Positions 6,799 through 12,807 of a stretch of DNA of 12,807 nucleotides are shown piece by piece. Source of the stretch: JAEZFI01 sp044508215 (GTDB taxonomy: Bacteria; Actinomycetota; Acidimicrobiia; Acidimicrobiales; Microtrichaceae); NCBI GenBank assembly GCA_044508215.1, contig JBIQID010000092.1, positions 1 through 12,807 of the forward strand, read 5' to 3'. The notes under the pieces were generated by a model. That model made no database searches and was not told the origin of the DNA. It worked only from the letters and a program-made list of their open reading frames with translations. Both the position numbers and the translations under genes were made by a program. Position 1 is the first letter of the stretch. Every line of letters starts with the position of its first letter.

Positions 6799-7623
6799 TC
6801 AAGGAGCGTCGAGGAAAGCGTTTATCGCGGCCCGCCAGGCGTCGGTGCCCTCGAACTGCGGGGAGTGCCCGGCCTGCTCGATCACCACGAGGCGGGCGTC
6901 GGGGACCACCTCGGCGATGCGCCGGCTGGGTCCGACGAAGTCACGGTCGAGGTCGCCGACCACCACGAGCGTCGGTCGGTCGATGGAGGCCAGGTCGGCG
7001 AGCCGGTCGGGCATCGACACGAACTCGCGGAGCATCGCCGCGTACATGGCAGGTGAGCAGGCGAGCATCTTCGAGTCCGACCACTCGGCGTAGCCCGGCC
7101 GCTCGGCGCAGACGCGGAGGTGCGCCACCTGGTCCTCTGGTCGGGCCGCCAGCTTGAGGACGTCCTGGATCACCTTCAGCCCCTCGGTGCGGGCGATCTC
7201 CACGCCCAGCAGCAGCACGTCGGGGTCGACGCCCTCGACCATGCCGTGGCAGGTGTCCATGAGGATCAGCCGGTCGATCCGGGCGGGACGATCGAGGGCC
7301 ATGACCTGGGCGACCATGCCGCCCATCGAGTGCCCGAGCAGGTCGAAGCGCTCCCACCCCAGCGCGTCGGCCAGGGCGAACATGTCGCGTGCGTAGGTGG
7401 CGAGGCCGTAGACGCCTTCGTCGTCGGGCTGGCTCGACTCGCCGTGGCCGCGGTGGTCGGGCGCGATCACCCAGCGTCCCTGCGCCGCGAACCGGTCGAC
7501 CTCGTCGGCGAAGTCCTCCTTGGACCCCGCGAACCCGTGCACCAGCAGGAGCGGCTGACCGCCCTGTCCGGCCTCGAGGATCGCGAGACCCACCTCACCC
7601 ACGTCGACGGTGCGCTTCTCCAC
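6799..7623 (-). CDS. Alpha/beta hydrolase
   Basis: A 274-residue single-domain alpha/beta-hydrolase. Seen in order: oxyanion-loop motif LLVHGFAGS (about 26-34), DHRGHGES (56-63), nucleophile elbow GHSMGG with S99, acid D226 in VVGDLDRDF, and H253 in QAGHSPQFEG. The family covers esterases, haloperoxidase-like enzymes, C-C hydrolases and others, and the substrate cannot be told from sequence; the cap region (about 125-200, with a Met-rich ACSPAMYAAML) gives no clear clue. Start GTG at 7623 is preferred because a TACCGT -10 lies eight bases upstream, implying a leaderless transcript, and residues then begin VEKRTVDVGEVGLAI as in the family. ATG codons at 7695 and 7719 would add a basic tail without family similarity. 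No signal peptide: cytoplasmic. It is convergent with the upstream trio and divergent from the flippase. Confidence 0.88.
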   Translation of the reverse strand: MEKRTVDVGEVGLAILEAGQGGQPLLLVHGFAGSKEDFADEVDRFAAQGRWVIAPDHRGHGESSQPDDEGVYGLATYARDMFALADALGWERFDLLGHSMGGMVAQVMALDRPARIDRLILMDTCHGMVEGVDPDVLLLGVEIARTEGLKVIQDVLKLAARPEDQVAHLRVCAERPGYAEWSDSKMLACSPAMYAAMLREFVSMPDRLADLASIDRPTLVVVGDLDRDFVGPSRRIAEVVPDARLVVIEQAGHSPQFEGTDAWRAAINAFLDAP

Positions 7624-7631
7624 GGGCGGAC

Positions 7632-7637
7632 ACGGTA
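7632..7637 (-). promoter_or_regulatory. Candidate -10 of the hydrolase gene
   Basis: On the minus strand TACCGT (7637 down to 7632) matches TAnnnT and ends eight bases before the GTG at 7623. There is no Shine-Dalgarno before that GTG, so a leaderless transcript is likely. No clear -35 is seen. Confidence 0.4.
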
Positions 7638-7692
7638 CCGGAGCGCGGTCGCGACCCGTCCGGCGGAGTCGGGTCTTCGGCCGACGAGGCGT

Positions 7693-7705
7693 CATGATGG
7701 GGGGA
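7693..7705 (+). promoter_or_regulatory. Possible -10 of flippase-dxs unit, beside a six-G run
   Basis: CATGAT at 7693-7698 is close to TATAAT and is followed by six G (7699-7704). Transcription would start near 7705, where an in-frame ATC opens the flippase frame. The same bases form overlapping ATG codons (7694 and 7697) in a different frame. The promoter reading is weak because the -10 lacks the leading T and no -35 is visible. Confidence 0.22.
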
Positions 7706-7743
7706 TCGACATCGAGCACGGGAGCGGGTCAGGGGAGCCGAGC

Positions 7744-7759
7744 GGACCGCCGGCGGTCC
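7744..7759. promoter_or_regulatory. Perfect 16-bp palindrome upstream of flippase gene
   Basis: GGACCGCCGGCGGTCC is its own reverse complement, with 8-bp arms and no spacer. It lies 30-45 bases before the GTG at 7789, in the 165-bp region between the divergent hydrolase and flippase genes. This is a plausible operator for a dimeric regulator or an RNA hairpin that affects flippase translation. In such GC-rich DNA a chance palindrome of this size is not rare, so the role is unproven. Confidence 0.4.
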
Positions 7760-7788
7760 CCGAGGCGCCGAAGCGGCGGTGGGGCCTC

Positions 7789-8802
7789 GTGCTCCGCATC
7801 GTCGGCTCCGTCGCGCTGTTCGGCGTGCTGGTGTGGCGCATGCCGGACTTCGACCCCTCGGAGCTGCTGCCCGAACGCAGCCCGGCGACCTTCGGCTGGC
7901 TCGCGGGCTCGGCGGGGACGCTGCTCCTCGCCTTCTTCCTCCAGACCATGCGGTGGTCGTTCGTGCTCCAGGCGCTCGGCCACCACCTCTCCTTCCGCCG
8001 GCTGTTCGGCCAGTTCCTCGCCGGGCAGTTCGTCTCGAACGTCCTCCCGAGCGCCGTGGCCGGCGACATCGTCCGGGTCGCCCGGACCGGGAGGGACATC
8101 GACGACCGTCCCCACGCCTTCGCCTCGATCGCGCTCGAGCGGATGACCGGCTGGATGGTCCTCCCGTTCATCAGCTTGAGCGCCCTCGTCCTGTGGCGTC
8201 CCGGGCGCGAGCTGGGCGGCGCCACGCTCACGGCGTTCCTCGTCGACGTCGGGACGCTGGTGGCGCTGGTCGTCGTGCTGACGCTCGCCGCCAACCGCCG
8301 GTGGAGCACCGCGGCGCGGACCGCCACCGGATGGCGCCGCTGGATCGGGGCGATCCACCTCGGGATCGACGCACTCCGCCTCCGGCCCGCCTTGGCGCTC
8401 GCCACCGTGGGGTCGGGCCTCGCGTTCCAGCTCACGCAGTGCCTGTCGGTGTGGTTCGCGGCGCGGGCGCTCCAGGTCGAGCCGGTGACGCTGTTCGCCG
8501 TGCTCGTCTTCTTCCCGCCCACCGCGATCGGCCAGAACCTCCCGGTGGGGTTCGGCGGCCTCGGGGTCCGCGAGGGCGGGTTCGTGCTGTTCTTCGGGGC
8601 GCTCGGCGTCTCCGACGAGCGGGCGATCGCCCTGGGCCTCGCCACCTACATCGTCATGGTGGTGACCTCGTCGCTGGGTGCTCCGTCGTTCGCCCTCGGC
8701 GGCGGCCGCAAGGCGCTCCGCCAGGAGATCGCTCTCGAGACACTGCCCGAAGAGGTCGTCGAAGAGGTGGTGGACGCCGCGACTGCGCGCGCCACGCCGT
8801 AG
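7789..8802 (+). CDS. Flippase-like integral membrane protein (PF03706, LPG synthase TM family)
   Basis: A 337-residue polytopic membrane protein of the lysylphosphatidylglycerol-synthetase transmembrane / UPF0104 family. Family knowledge: members lack the LPG synthase domain and are thought to move lipid-linked molecules or act as flippases. Seen: about seven to eight hydrophobic segments, the family motifs FVSNVLPSAVAGDIVRVART and LPVGFGGLGVREGGFVLFF, and a charged C-terminal tail (ALETLPEEVVEEVVDAATA) in the cytoplasm. It ends 12 bases before dxs; isoprenoid carrier lipids would be a sensible link, but that is inference. The start is a problem: the open frame has no ATG, GTG or TTG upstream of GTG 7789 (GGTGGGG is nearby as a ribosome site). 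The upstream sequence reads as a disordered Gly/Ser/Pro tail and would join ATG 7694 or 7697 if the six-G run at 7699-7704 held seven. Family firm, start uncertain. Confidence 0.88.
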   Translation: MLRIVGSVALFGVLVWRMPDFDPSELLPERSPATFGWLAGSAGTLLLAFFLQTMRWSFVLQALGHHLSFRRLFGQFLAGQFVSNVLPSAVAGDIVRVARTGRDIDDRPHAFASIALERMTGWMVLPFISLSALVLWRPGRELGGATLTAFLVDVGTLVALVVVLTLAANRRWSTAARTATGWRRWIGAIHLGIDALRLRPALALATVGSGLAFQLTQCLSVWFAARALQVEPVTLFAVLVFFPPTAIGQNLPVGFGGLGVREGGFVLFFGALGVSDERAIALGLATYIVMVVTSSLGAPSFALGGGRKALRQEIALETLPEEVVEEVVDAATARATP

Positions 8803-8815
8803 ATTGGCGGGGCGA
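8800..8815 (+). promoter_or_regulatory. Candidate -10 for dxs overlapping flippase stop
   Basis: TAGATT (8800-8805) fits TAnnnT and includes the flippase stop codon TAG. The dxs ATG follows after nine bases (GGCGGGGCG), so a leaderless or near-leaderless dxs transcript is possible in addition to read-through from the flippase gene. GGCGGGG could otherwise be a poor ribosome site. Confidence 0.4.
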
Positions 8816-10665
8816 TGCTGCTCGACCACATCAACTCGCCGGCTGACTTGCGGCGCCTCGACCACACGGCGGTCGAGCAGCTCGCGACCGAGCTGCGCGA
8901 CGTCATCATCGAACGGGTCAACGCCTGCGGCGGCCACCTGGGCTCGAACCTCGGGATCGTCGAGCTCACCCTGGCGCTGCACCGGGTGTTCGACTCGCCC
9001 CACGACACGATCCTCTGGGACACCGGCCACCAGGCCTACGTCCACAAGCTGATCACGGGTCGCCGTGGCACGTTCGAGACGCTCCGCCAGCGAGGCGGGA
9101 TGTCCGGCTACCCGTGCCGGTCCGAGTCGCCCCACGACGTCATCGAGAACAGCCACGCGTCGACCGTGCTGTCGTACGCGCACGGGCTGGCCACGGCGCA
9201 GACGTTGAAGGGCGGGCCGCAGCACCGGATCGTGGCAGTGATCGGCGACGGGGCGCTCACCGGCGGCATGGCGTACGAGGGCCTGAACAACCTCGGCCAC
9301 TCGCAGAGCGACGTCATCGTGGTCCTGAACGACAACGGTCGCTCGTACGCACCCACGGTCAGCCGCCTGGGCGAGAGCCTCTCGAAGCTGCGGGCGAACC
9401 CCACCTACCGGCGCCAGCAGGCGAGGGTGGAGCGGGCGCTCGGCGAGGTCCCGATGATGGGCCCGGTGATCGAGCGCGGCATCGGCGGCGCCAAGGCGGC
9501 GCTCCGCGAGATGTTCGAGCCGCCCGCCTTCTTCGAGGACCTGGGTGTCGGCTACCTCGGCCCGCTCGACGGCCACGACGTCCCGGGCCTCGAACGTGCG
9601 CTCACGAACGCCACGAAGATGGGCGGTCCGGTGGTGGTCCACGTGATCACCCAGAAGGGTCGTGGCTACGCGCCGGCCGAGAACGACCCGATCAAGAACC
9701 TCCACGACATGTCGGAGCTGAAGGACGGGTCCTTCACCGCAGCGTTCTCGGAGGCGATCGTCACCGAGGCCGACCAGCGGCCTGAGCTCGTGGCGATCAC
9801 CGCCGCCATGCCCGACAGCACGGGCCTGCTGCCCTTCGCCGAGCGGTTCCCCGATCGGCTGATCGACGTGGGCATCGCCGAGCAGCACGCGGTGACCGCC
9901 GCCGCCGGCATGGCGATGGGCGGGCTCCGCCCGGTCGTCGCGGTCTACTCCACCTTCCTCACGCGGGCGATCGACCAGGTGAACCTCGACGTGGGCCTGC
10001 ACCGCCAGCCCGTCGTCTTCGTGCTCGACCGCGCCGGCATCACCGGCGACGACGGCCCGTCCCACCACGGCCTGCTCGACATGGTGCTCTGCACGAAGGT
10101 GCCGGACATGACGGTGTTCGCGCCGTCGTCGTACGGCGAGGTCGGCCAGATGCTCCACGACGCGCTCGAGCTGTGCACCGACGGTCCGGCGGCGATCCGC
10201 TTCCCGAAGACGATGCCGCCCCCCACCGAGCCGGGCGACGTGGGCTCAGGGCTGTCGGCCCGCCGCGTGCGCCAGGGCGAGGGGATCTGCCTCATCGGCG
10301 TGGGCAAGATGCTCTCGGTCGCCCGCGAGGCGGCCGACCGCCTGGCAGCGGACGGCCACAGCGCCACCGTGTGGGACCCCCGGGTGGTGAAGCCGCTCGA
10401 CGCGGAGATGCTCCACGACGCCGCCCAGCACCGCCTCGTGATCACGATCGAGGACGGGCTCCGCGACGGTGGGGTGGGCTCGATGATCGCCGACGCGCTG
10501 CGGGACCTCGCCCCGGTCGACGGTCCGTGCGTCCGCGTGCTGGGCGTGCCCTCCGCCTACCTGGCGCACGCCAAGCCCGACGACATCCTCCACGACCTCG
10601 GCCTCGACGCCGACGGCGTGCTCTCCGAGGTGTCGGCCTGGCAGGGCACCACCGCCGAACGCTGA
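8815..10665 (+). CDS. dxs: 1-deoxy-D-xylulose-5-phosphate synthase
   Basis: A 616-residue Dxs, which condenses pyruvate and glyceraldehyde 3-phosphate (thiamine diphosphate dependent) in the first step of the MEP isoprenoid pathway; it also feeds thiamine and pyridoxal synthesis in many bacteria. Seen: H41 in GGHLGSNLGIVELTLALH, ILWDTGHQAYVHKLITGR, the ThDP/Mg motif GDGALTGGM with D145, NDNGRSYAPT, the transketolase pyrimidine motif VGIAEQHAV with E356, YSTFLTRAIDQ, and DRAGITGDDGPSHHG. The C-terminal transketolase domain ends near 600. The sequence around ENSHASTVLSYAHGLA is of the actinobacterial type. Length is slightly under the usual 620-640. Start at ATG 8815 aligns the N-terminus with known Dxs; it sits 12 bases behind the flippase stop. 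Cytoplasmic. Very long antisense open frames opposite it are shadows. Confidence 0.98.
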   Translation: MLLDHINSPADLRRLDHTAVEQLATELRDVIIERVNACGGHLGSNLGIVELTLALHRVFDSPHDTILWDTGHQAYVHKLITGRRGTFETLRQRGGMSGYPCRSESPHDVIENSHASTVLSYAHGLATAQTLKGGPQHRIVAVIGDGALTGGMAYEGLNNLGHSQSDVIVVLNDNGRSYAPTVSRLGESLSKLRANPTYRRQQARVERALGEVPMMGPVIERGIGGAKAALREMFEPPAFFEDLGVGYLGPLDGHDVPGLERALTNATKMGGPVVVHVITQKGRGYAPAENDPIKNLHDMSELKDGSFTAAFSEAIVTEADQRPELVAITAAMPDSTGLLPFAERFPDRLIDVGIAEQHAVTAAAGMAMGGLRPVVAVYSTFLTRAIDQVNLDVGLHRQPVVFVLDRAGITGDDGPSHHGLLDMVLCTKVPDMTVFAPSSYGEVGQMLHDALELCTDGPAAIRFPKTMPPPTEPGDVGSGLSARRVRQGEGICLIGVGKMLSVAREAADRLAADGHSATVWDPRVVKPLDAEMLHDAAQHRLVITIEDGLRDGGVGSMIADALRDLAPVDGPCVRVLGVPSAYLAHAKPDDILHDLGLDADGVLSEVSAWQGTTAER

Positions 10666-10673
10666 CCGGCGAC

Positions 10674-10703
10674 GACGGCCGGCGGGCCGGGGCCGGGCCC
10701 GTC
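10674..10703. terminator. GC hairpin between convergent dxs and nfu
   Basis: GACGGCC...GGCCCGTC can fold into a stem of about ten pairs with single-base bulges and an eight-base loop. It lies nine bases after the dxs stop and before the end of the convergent nfu gene. No T-run follows on either strand, so if it is a terminator it is of the GC-hairpin kind seen in actinobacteria. The fold is read by eye. Confidence 0.35.
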
Positions 10704-10748
10704 AGGTGCAGCCCGTCAGGTGCAGCCCGTCAGGTGCAGCCCGTCAGG
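10698..10748. repeat. 14-bp tandem repeat, about 3.6 copies
   Basis: CCCGTCAGGTGCAG occurs at 10698-10711, 10712-10725 and 10726-10739 without mismatch, with a nine-base partial copy at 10740-10748. The partial copy contains the TGA stop of the minus-strand nfu gene (10744-10746). Because coding sequence stops in the copy next to the gene, a change in repeat number would not alter the protein. A likely slippage-prone minisatellite. Confidence 0.95.
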
Positions 10749-11400
10749 AGTAGAAGGGGTTCTCGCCCTGGGTGTGGTCGGTGGCGTCGATCACGTCGAC
10801 CACCTCGGGGATGGCTTCCTTGATGGAACGCTCGATCCCCTGGCGCAGCGTGAGGGCGCTCATCGCGCAGCCCTGACAGCCGCCGCCCATCGTGAGGTAC
10901 ACCTTGTCCTCGTCCACGCCGAGGAGCGTGGCGAAGCCACCGTGCGAGGCCAGCGACGGGTTGATCTGCTGGTCGAGCAGCTGCTGCACCTTCTCGGCGA
11001 CGCTGCCCTCGAGGTTCAGCTCCACCCCAGCGAGGGGGTTGGGGCGGTTCGGGTTGCGGATGACCAGACCGCCCTGGCCGGAGGTGCGGGGGACGTCGAG
11101 CACCGCACCGCGCAGCGAGTCGACGGACGTCGACGGCACGATCACGGTGAGGTCGCCCGACTGCTCGACGACGTCGTCGTCGGTGACGGCCGTGAGCTCG
11201 TCGAACGCGAGGTCGTAGGTGTACTCGGGCCCGCGGACCCCGGTGACCTCGACCCGCAGGCCCAGAAGCTCGGGGTCTGGCTCCTCGGCACGGATGCCGA
11301 GCACCGTCTCCATCGCCGCAGGGGTGATCTCGAGGACGGTGCCACCGGCGGAGCCGGTGCTCTCGAGGGTCTGGCTCTCGCTCGCCTCCGTGGCGCTCAT
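10744..11400 (-). CDS. nfuA: Nfu-type Fe-S cluster carrier (NfuA-like)
   Basis: A 218-residue protein with the NfuA layout: a degenerate A-type (IscA-like) domain at about residues 24-120, containing no cysteine, then a C-terminal NifU domain with MGGGCQGC, where C175 and C178 are the only cysteines in the protein. In the family two such subunits bind one [4Fe-4S] cluster through the CxxC pair and deliver it to apo-enzymes. The C-terminal domain shows QINPSLASHGGFATLLGV before the CxxC and LRQGIERSIKEAIPEVVDV after it. Start ATG at 11400 has AAGGAG five bases upstream, an ideal ribosome site; an in-frame ATG at 11511 would add 37 residues with no family match. Dxs makes no Fe-S cluster itself, but IspG and IspH later in the MEP pathway do, so the neighbourhood is compatible, though this may be chance. 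Confidence 0.94.
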   Translation of the reverse strand: MSATEASESQTLESTGSAGGTVLEITPAAMETVLGIRAEEPDPELLGLRVEVTGVRGPEYTYDLAFDELTAVTDDDVVEQSGDLTVIVPSTSVDSLRGAVLDVPRTSGQGGLVIRNPNRPNPLAGVELNLEGSVAEKVQQLLDQQINPSLASHGGFATLLGVDEDKVYLTMGGGCQGCAMSALTLRQGIERSIKEAIPEVVDVIDATDHTQGENPFYS

Positions 11401-11567
11401 CGTGGCTCCTTCGCTCGACGCCGGGGGCGCGTCGCGCCCGTCCATGATGGGGCGATCCGGCGTCGATCCACAACCTCCCTCGATGCGCCGGGCCAGCTCC
11501 GGCTCAGGCACACTCGCTGGCGCTCGCTTCTTCGTCCTCCGCTACCCGGCGTCCCTCCCGGGGTTCC
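11401..11567 (-). promoter_or_regulatory. Leader of nfu: ribosome site, inverted repeat, possible promoter
   Basis: This 167-bp gap separates the ABC-F stop from the nfu start. Reading on the minus strand, AAGGAG sits five bases before the ATG. GGGCGCG-T-CGCGCCC at 11425-11439 is a perfect 7-bp inverted repeat. Upstream, TTGTGG (11468-11473) and CATCAT (11444-11449) with an 18-bp spacer form a weak -35/-10 pair that would place the transcription start in the inverted repeat, so the repeat could act as an operator. The ribosome site is clear; the promoter and operator are tentative. I see no other gene in the gap. Confidence 0.35.
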
Positions 11568-12807
11568 TCAACCGTCCAGGTCGAAGCCCCGCTCCTCGGC
11601 CTCCTCGGCCAGCTCCAGCCAGCGCTCCTCGGCGGTGTGGAGCCGTTCGGCCACCTCGGTGAGCTCGGCGCCGACCTCCGCCATCCGCACGTGGTCGGCG
11701 CCGGCCGCCGCCAGCTCCGCCTCCAGCTCGTCGTGCCGGGCACGTGCCGCATCGATCTCCCGTTGGGCGTTGCGGGCCTGGTGCCGCAGCGTGGAGGGGC
11801 TCTTCTGCTTGGACCCGGCGGCCCGTTCCTGCGGTCCACGTTCCTGCGTCCTGCGATCCTCAGGGGGCGAGGCGGCGGTCGAGGCCAGGGTCATCGTCCC
11901 TGCTCGACGGCGACGGGCGTCCCGCCGTTCCTGCTCCCACGCTGCGTAGCCGCCTGGTCGGCGGGCGACGGTGCCGCTGCCGTCCAGCACCACCACGTCG
12001 GCGACCACCCGCTCCAGGAACGCCCGGTCGTGGCTCACCACCACGACCGCCCCGGGGTACTCCTCCAACAGGTCCTCGAGGGCTCGCAGGGTGTCCAGGT
12101 CCAGGTCGTTCGTCGGCTCGTCGAGCAACAGGACGTTCGGACGCTCTGCGAGCGTGAGCACCAGCTGGAGGCGCCGTCGCTCGCCCCCGGAGAGGGTCCC
12201 GATCTCGGCCCACTGCGCGTCCTTGTCGAACCAGAACCGCTCCGCGAGCGCCGAGTCCCGGTGGTCGGGCGGGCGGTGTGGCCCCGCGATCGCTTCACGC
12301 ACGCGCAGCCCGGGATCGAGGTCGCGACCGTGCTGGTCGAACACCGACAGGCGCACGGTGGAGCCCCACACCACGCGCCCCGTGGCCGGCTCGAGGCGCT
12401 TCGCCATGATGTCGAGGAGCGTGGACTTGCCGGTGCCGTTGGCACCCACGACGCCGAGGCGCTCCCGGGGGTCGAGCAGCAGGTCGACGCCCTCGAACAG
12501 CCGGCGGTCTCCGAAGCCGTGGCCCACGTCGTGCAGCTCGACCACCACGTCGCCCAGTCGCGGGACGTCCACGGTGAGGTCCAGCTCACCCTCCCTCGCC
12601 GCCGCCTCGGCCCGGCCCTCCACCACCGCGGTCGCCCGTGCGATGTGCGCCTTCGGCTTGGAGGTCCGCGCCGGCGCGCCCCGCCGCAGCCAGGCCAGCT
12701 CGGCCCGGGCCAGGTTGCGACGGACCTTCTCGGCCGCCGCGGCGCGCTCCTCACGCTCGGCCTTCGCCTCGAGGTAGGAGGCGTAGCCGCCCTCGTGCAC
12801 GTGGATG
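11568..12807 (-). CDS. uup: ABC-F ATPase, Uup-like (5' part beyond window)
   Basis: The last 412 residues of an ABC-F protein; the first ATPase domain and start lie past the right edge. ABC-F proteins have two ATPase domains and no membrane part and act on the ribosome; Uup-type members are linked to ribosome function and DNA precise excision. Seen: the inter-domain linker EGGYASYLEAKAERE and LRRGAPARTSKPKAHI (Uup-typical), then the second ATPase domain with Walker A GANGTGKST (12420-12446), signature LSGGERRR, Walker B NVLLLDEPTNDLD, and switch SHDRAFLERV. After a disordered stretch rich in Arg, Ser and Gln comes a C-terminal coiled coil (LRHQARNAQREIDAARARHDELEAEL), as in Uup. GTG 12798-12800 is internal, not the start. 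It precedes nfu by 167 bases on the same strand. Antibiotic-resistance ABC-F proteins are an alternative, less likely given the coiled-coil tail. Confidence 0.93.
   Translation of the reverse strand, partial: IHVHEGGYASYLEAKAEREERAAAAEKVRRNLARAELAWLRRGAPARTSKPKAHIARATAVVEGRAEAAAREGELDLTVDVPRLGDVVVELHDVGHGFGDRRLFEGVDLLLDPRERLGVVGANGTGKSTLLDIMAKRLEPATGRVVWGSTVRLSVFDQHGRDLDPGLRVREAIAGPHRPPDHRDSALAERFWFDKDAQWAEIGTLSGGERRRLQLVLTLAERPNVLLLDEPTNDLDLDTLRALEDLLEEYPGAVVVVSHDRAFLERVVADVVVLDGSGTVARRPGGYAAWEQERRDARRRRAGTMTLASTAASPPEDRRTQERGPQERAAGSKQKSPSTLRHQARNAQREIDAARARHDELEAELAAAGADHVRMAEVGAELTEVAERLHTAEERWLELAEEAEERGFDLDG

Noticed and set aside
6793..6801. Terminator between the unknown protein gene and the convergent hydrolase
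   Set aside because: Only three bases separate the two stops and no hairpin is seen there.
7729..10158. Very long minus-strand open frame (809 codons) opposite the flippase and dxs genes
   Set aside because: His/Arg/Gly-rich translation with no domain; typical shadow of high-GC coding DNA. The plus strand encodes recognisable proteins.
10698..10748. CRISPR array
   Set aside because: The 14-bp units are contiguous with no spacers and no cas genes are present.

Overview
The window is very GC-rich (roughly 70% or more by eye) with G/C at nearly every wobble position, tightly packed genes, frequent GTG starts and several apparently leaderless promoters. Together with an actinobacterial-style Dxs (catalytic region reading ENSHAST, then GDGALTGGM), this points to a chromosomal segment of a high-GC actinobacterium. 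An Acidimicrobiia-like member is my guess, but class-level placement is inference. I see no tRNA, rRNA, transposase, integrase, phage gene or CRISPR array.

Left part, minus strand (150-4276): a compact operon read tldD -> tldE copy A -> tldE copy B. TldD carries the HExxxH zinc motif and the late cysteine. The two TldE-type proteins are clear paralogs of each other and lack the metal site. One metallo-subunit with two different non-metal partners is the most unusual gene arrangement here. A possible end of a plus-strand gene lies at 1-51.

Middle, plus strand (4377-6795): a translationally coupled trio. It comprises a hotdog thioesterase with the Thr/Glu/His triad spacing of FlK, a membrane-anchored NagZ-type GH3 beta-N-acetylhexosaminidase, and a small membrane-anchored protein of unknown function. 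The GH3 gene has no ATG, GTG or TTG upstream of its membrane anchor. It appears to begin at a CTG that overlaps the thioesterase stop (CTGA), with a good Shine-Dalgarno sequence. Its cytoplasmic tail is a previously unremarked Arg-Arg-Pro heptad array of about ten units (21-bp DNA period).

Right-centre: a minus-strand alpha/beta hydrolase (6799-7623) is divergent from a plus-strand pair, a PF03706 flippase-like membrane protein (start uncertain, about 7789, end 8802) and dxs (8815-10665, first enzyme of the MEP isoprenoid pathway). The flippase reading frame has no canonical start before 7789. One extra G in a six-G run at 7699-7704 would join it to two ATG codons, which suggests either a sequence error or a variable tract.

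Right end, minus strand: an Nfu-type Fe-S carrier (10744-11400), preceded by a leader with an inverted repeat, and the 3' two-thirds of a Uup-like ABC-F ATPase (11568-12807, cut by the window edge). Between dxs and nfu lie a GC hairpin and a 14-bp tandem repeat (3.6 copies) that contains the nfu stop codon.

Most genes are housekeeping-like (peptide maturation or proteolysis, cell-wall turnover, isoprenoid synthesis, Fe-S delivery, ribosome-associated ATPase). There is no gene-free stretch over 300 bases. No complete novel system can be claimed from the sequence alone; the best leads are the 1:2 TldD/TldE operon and the heptad-tailed NagZ with its CTG start.
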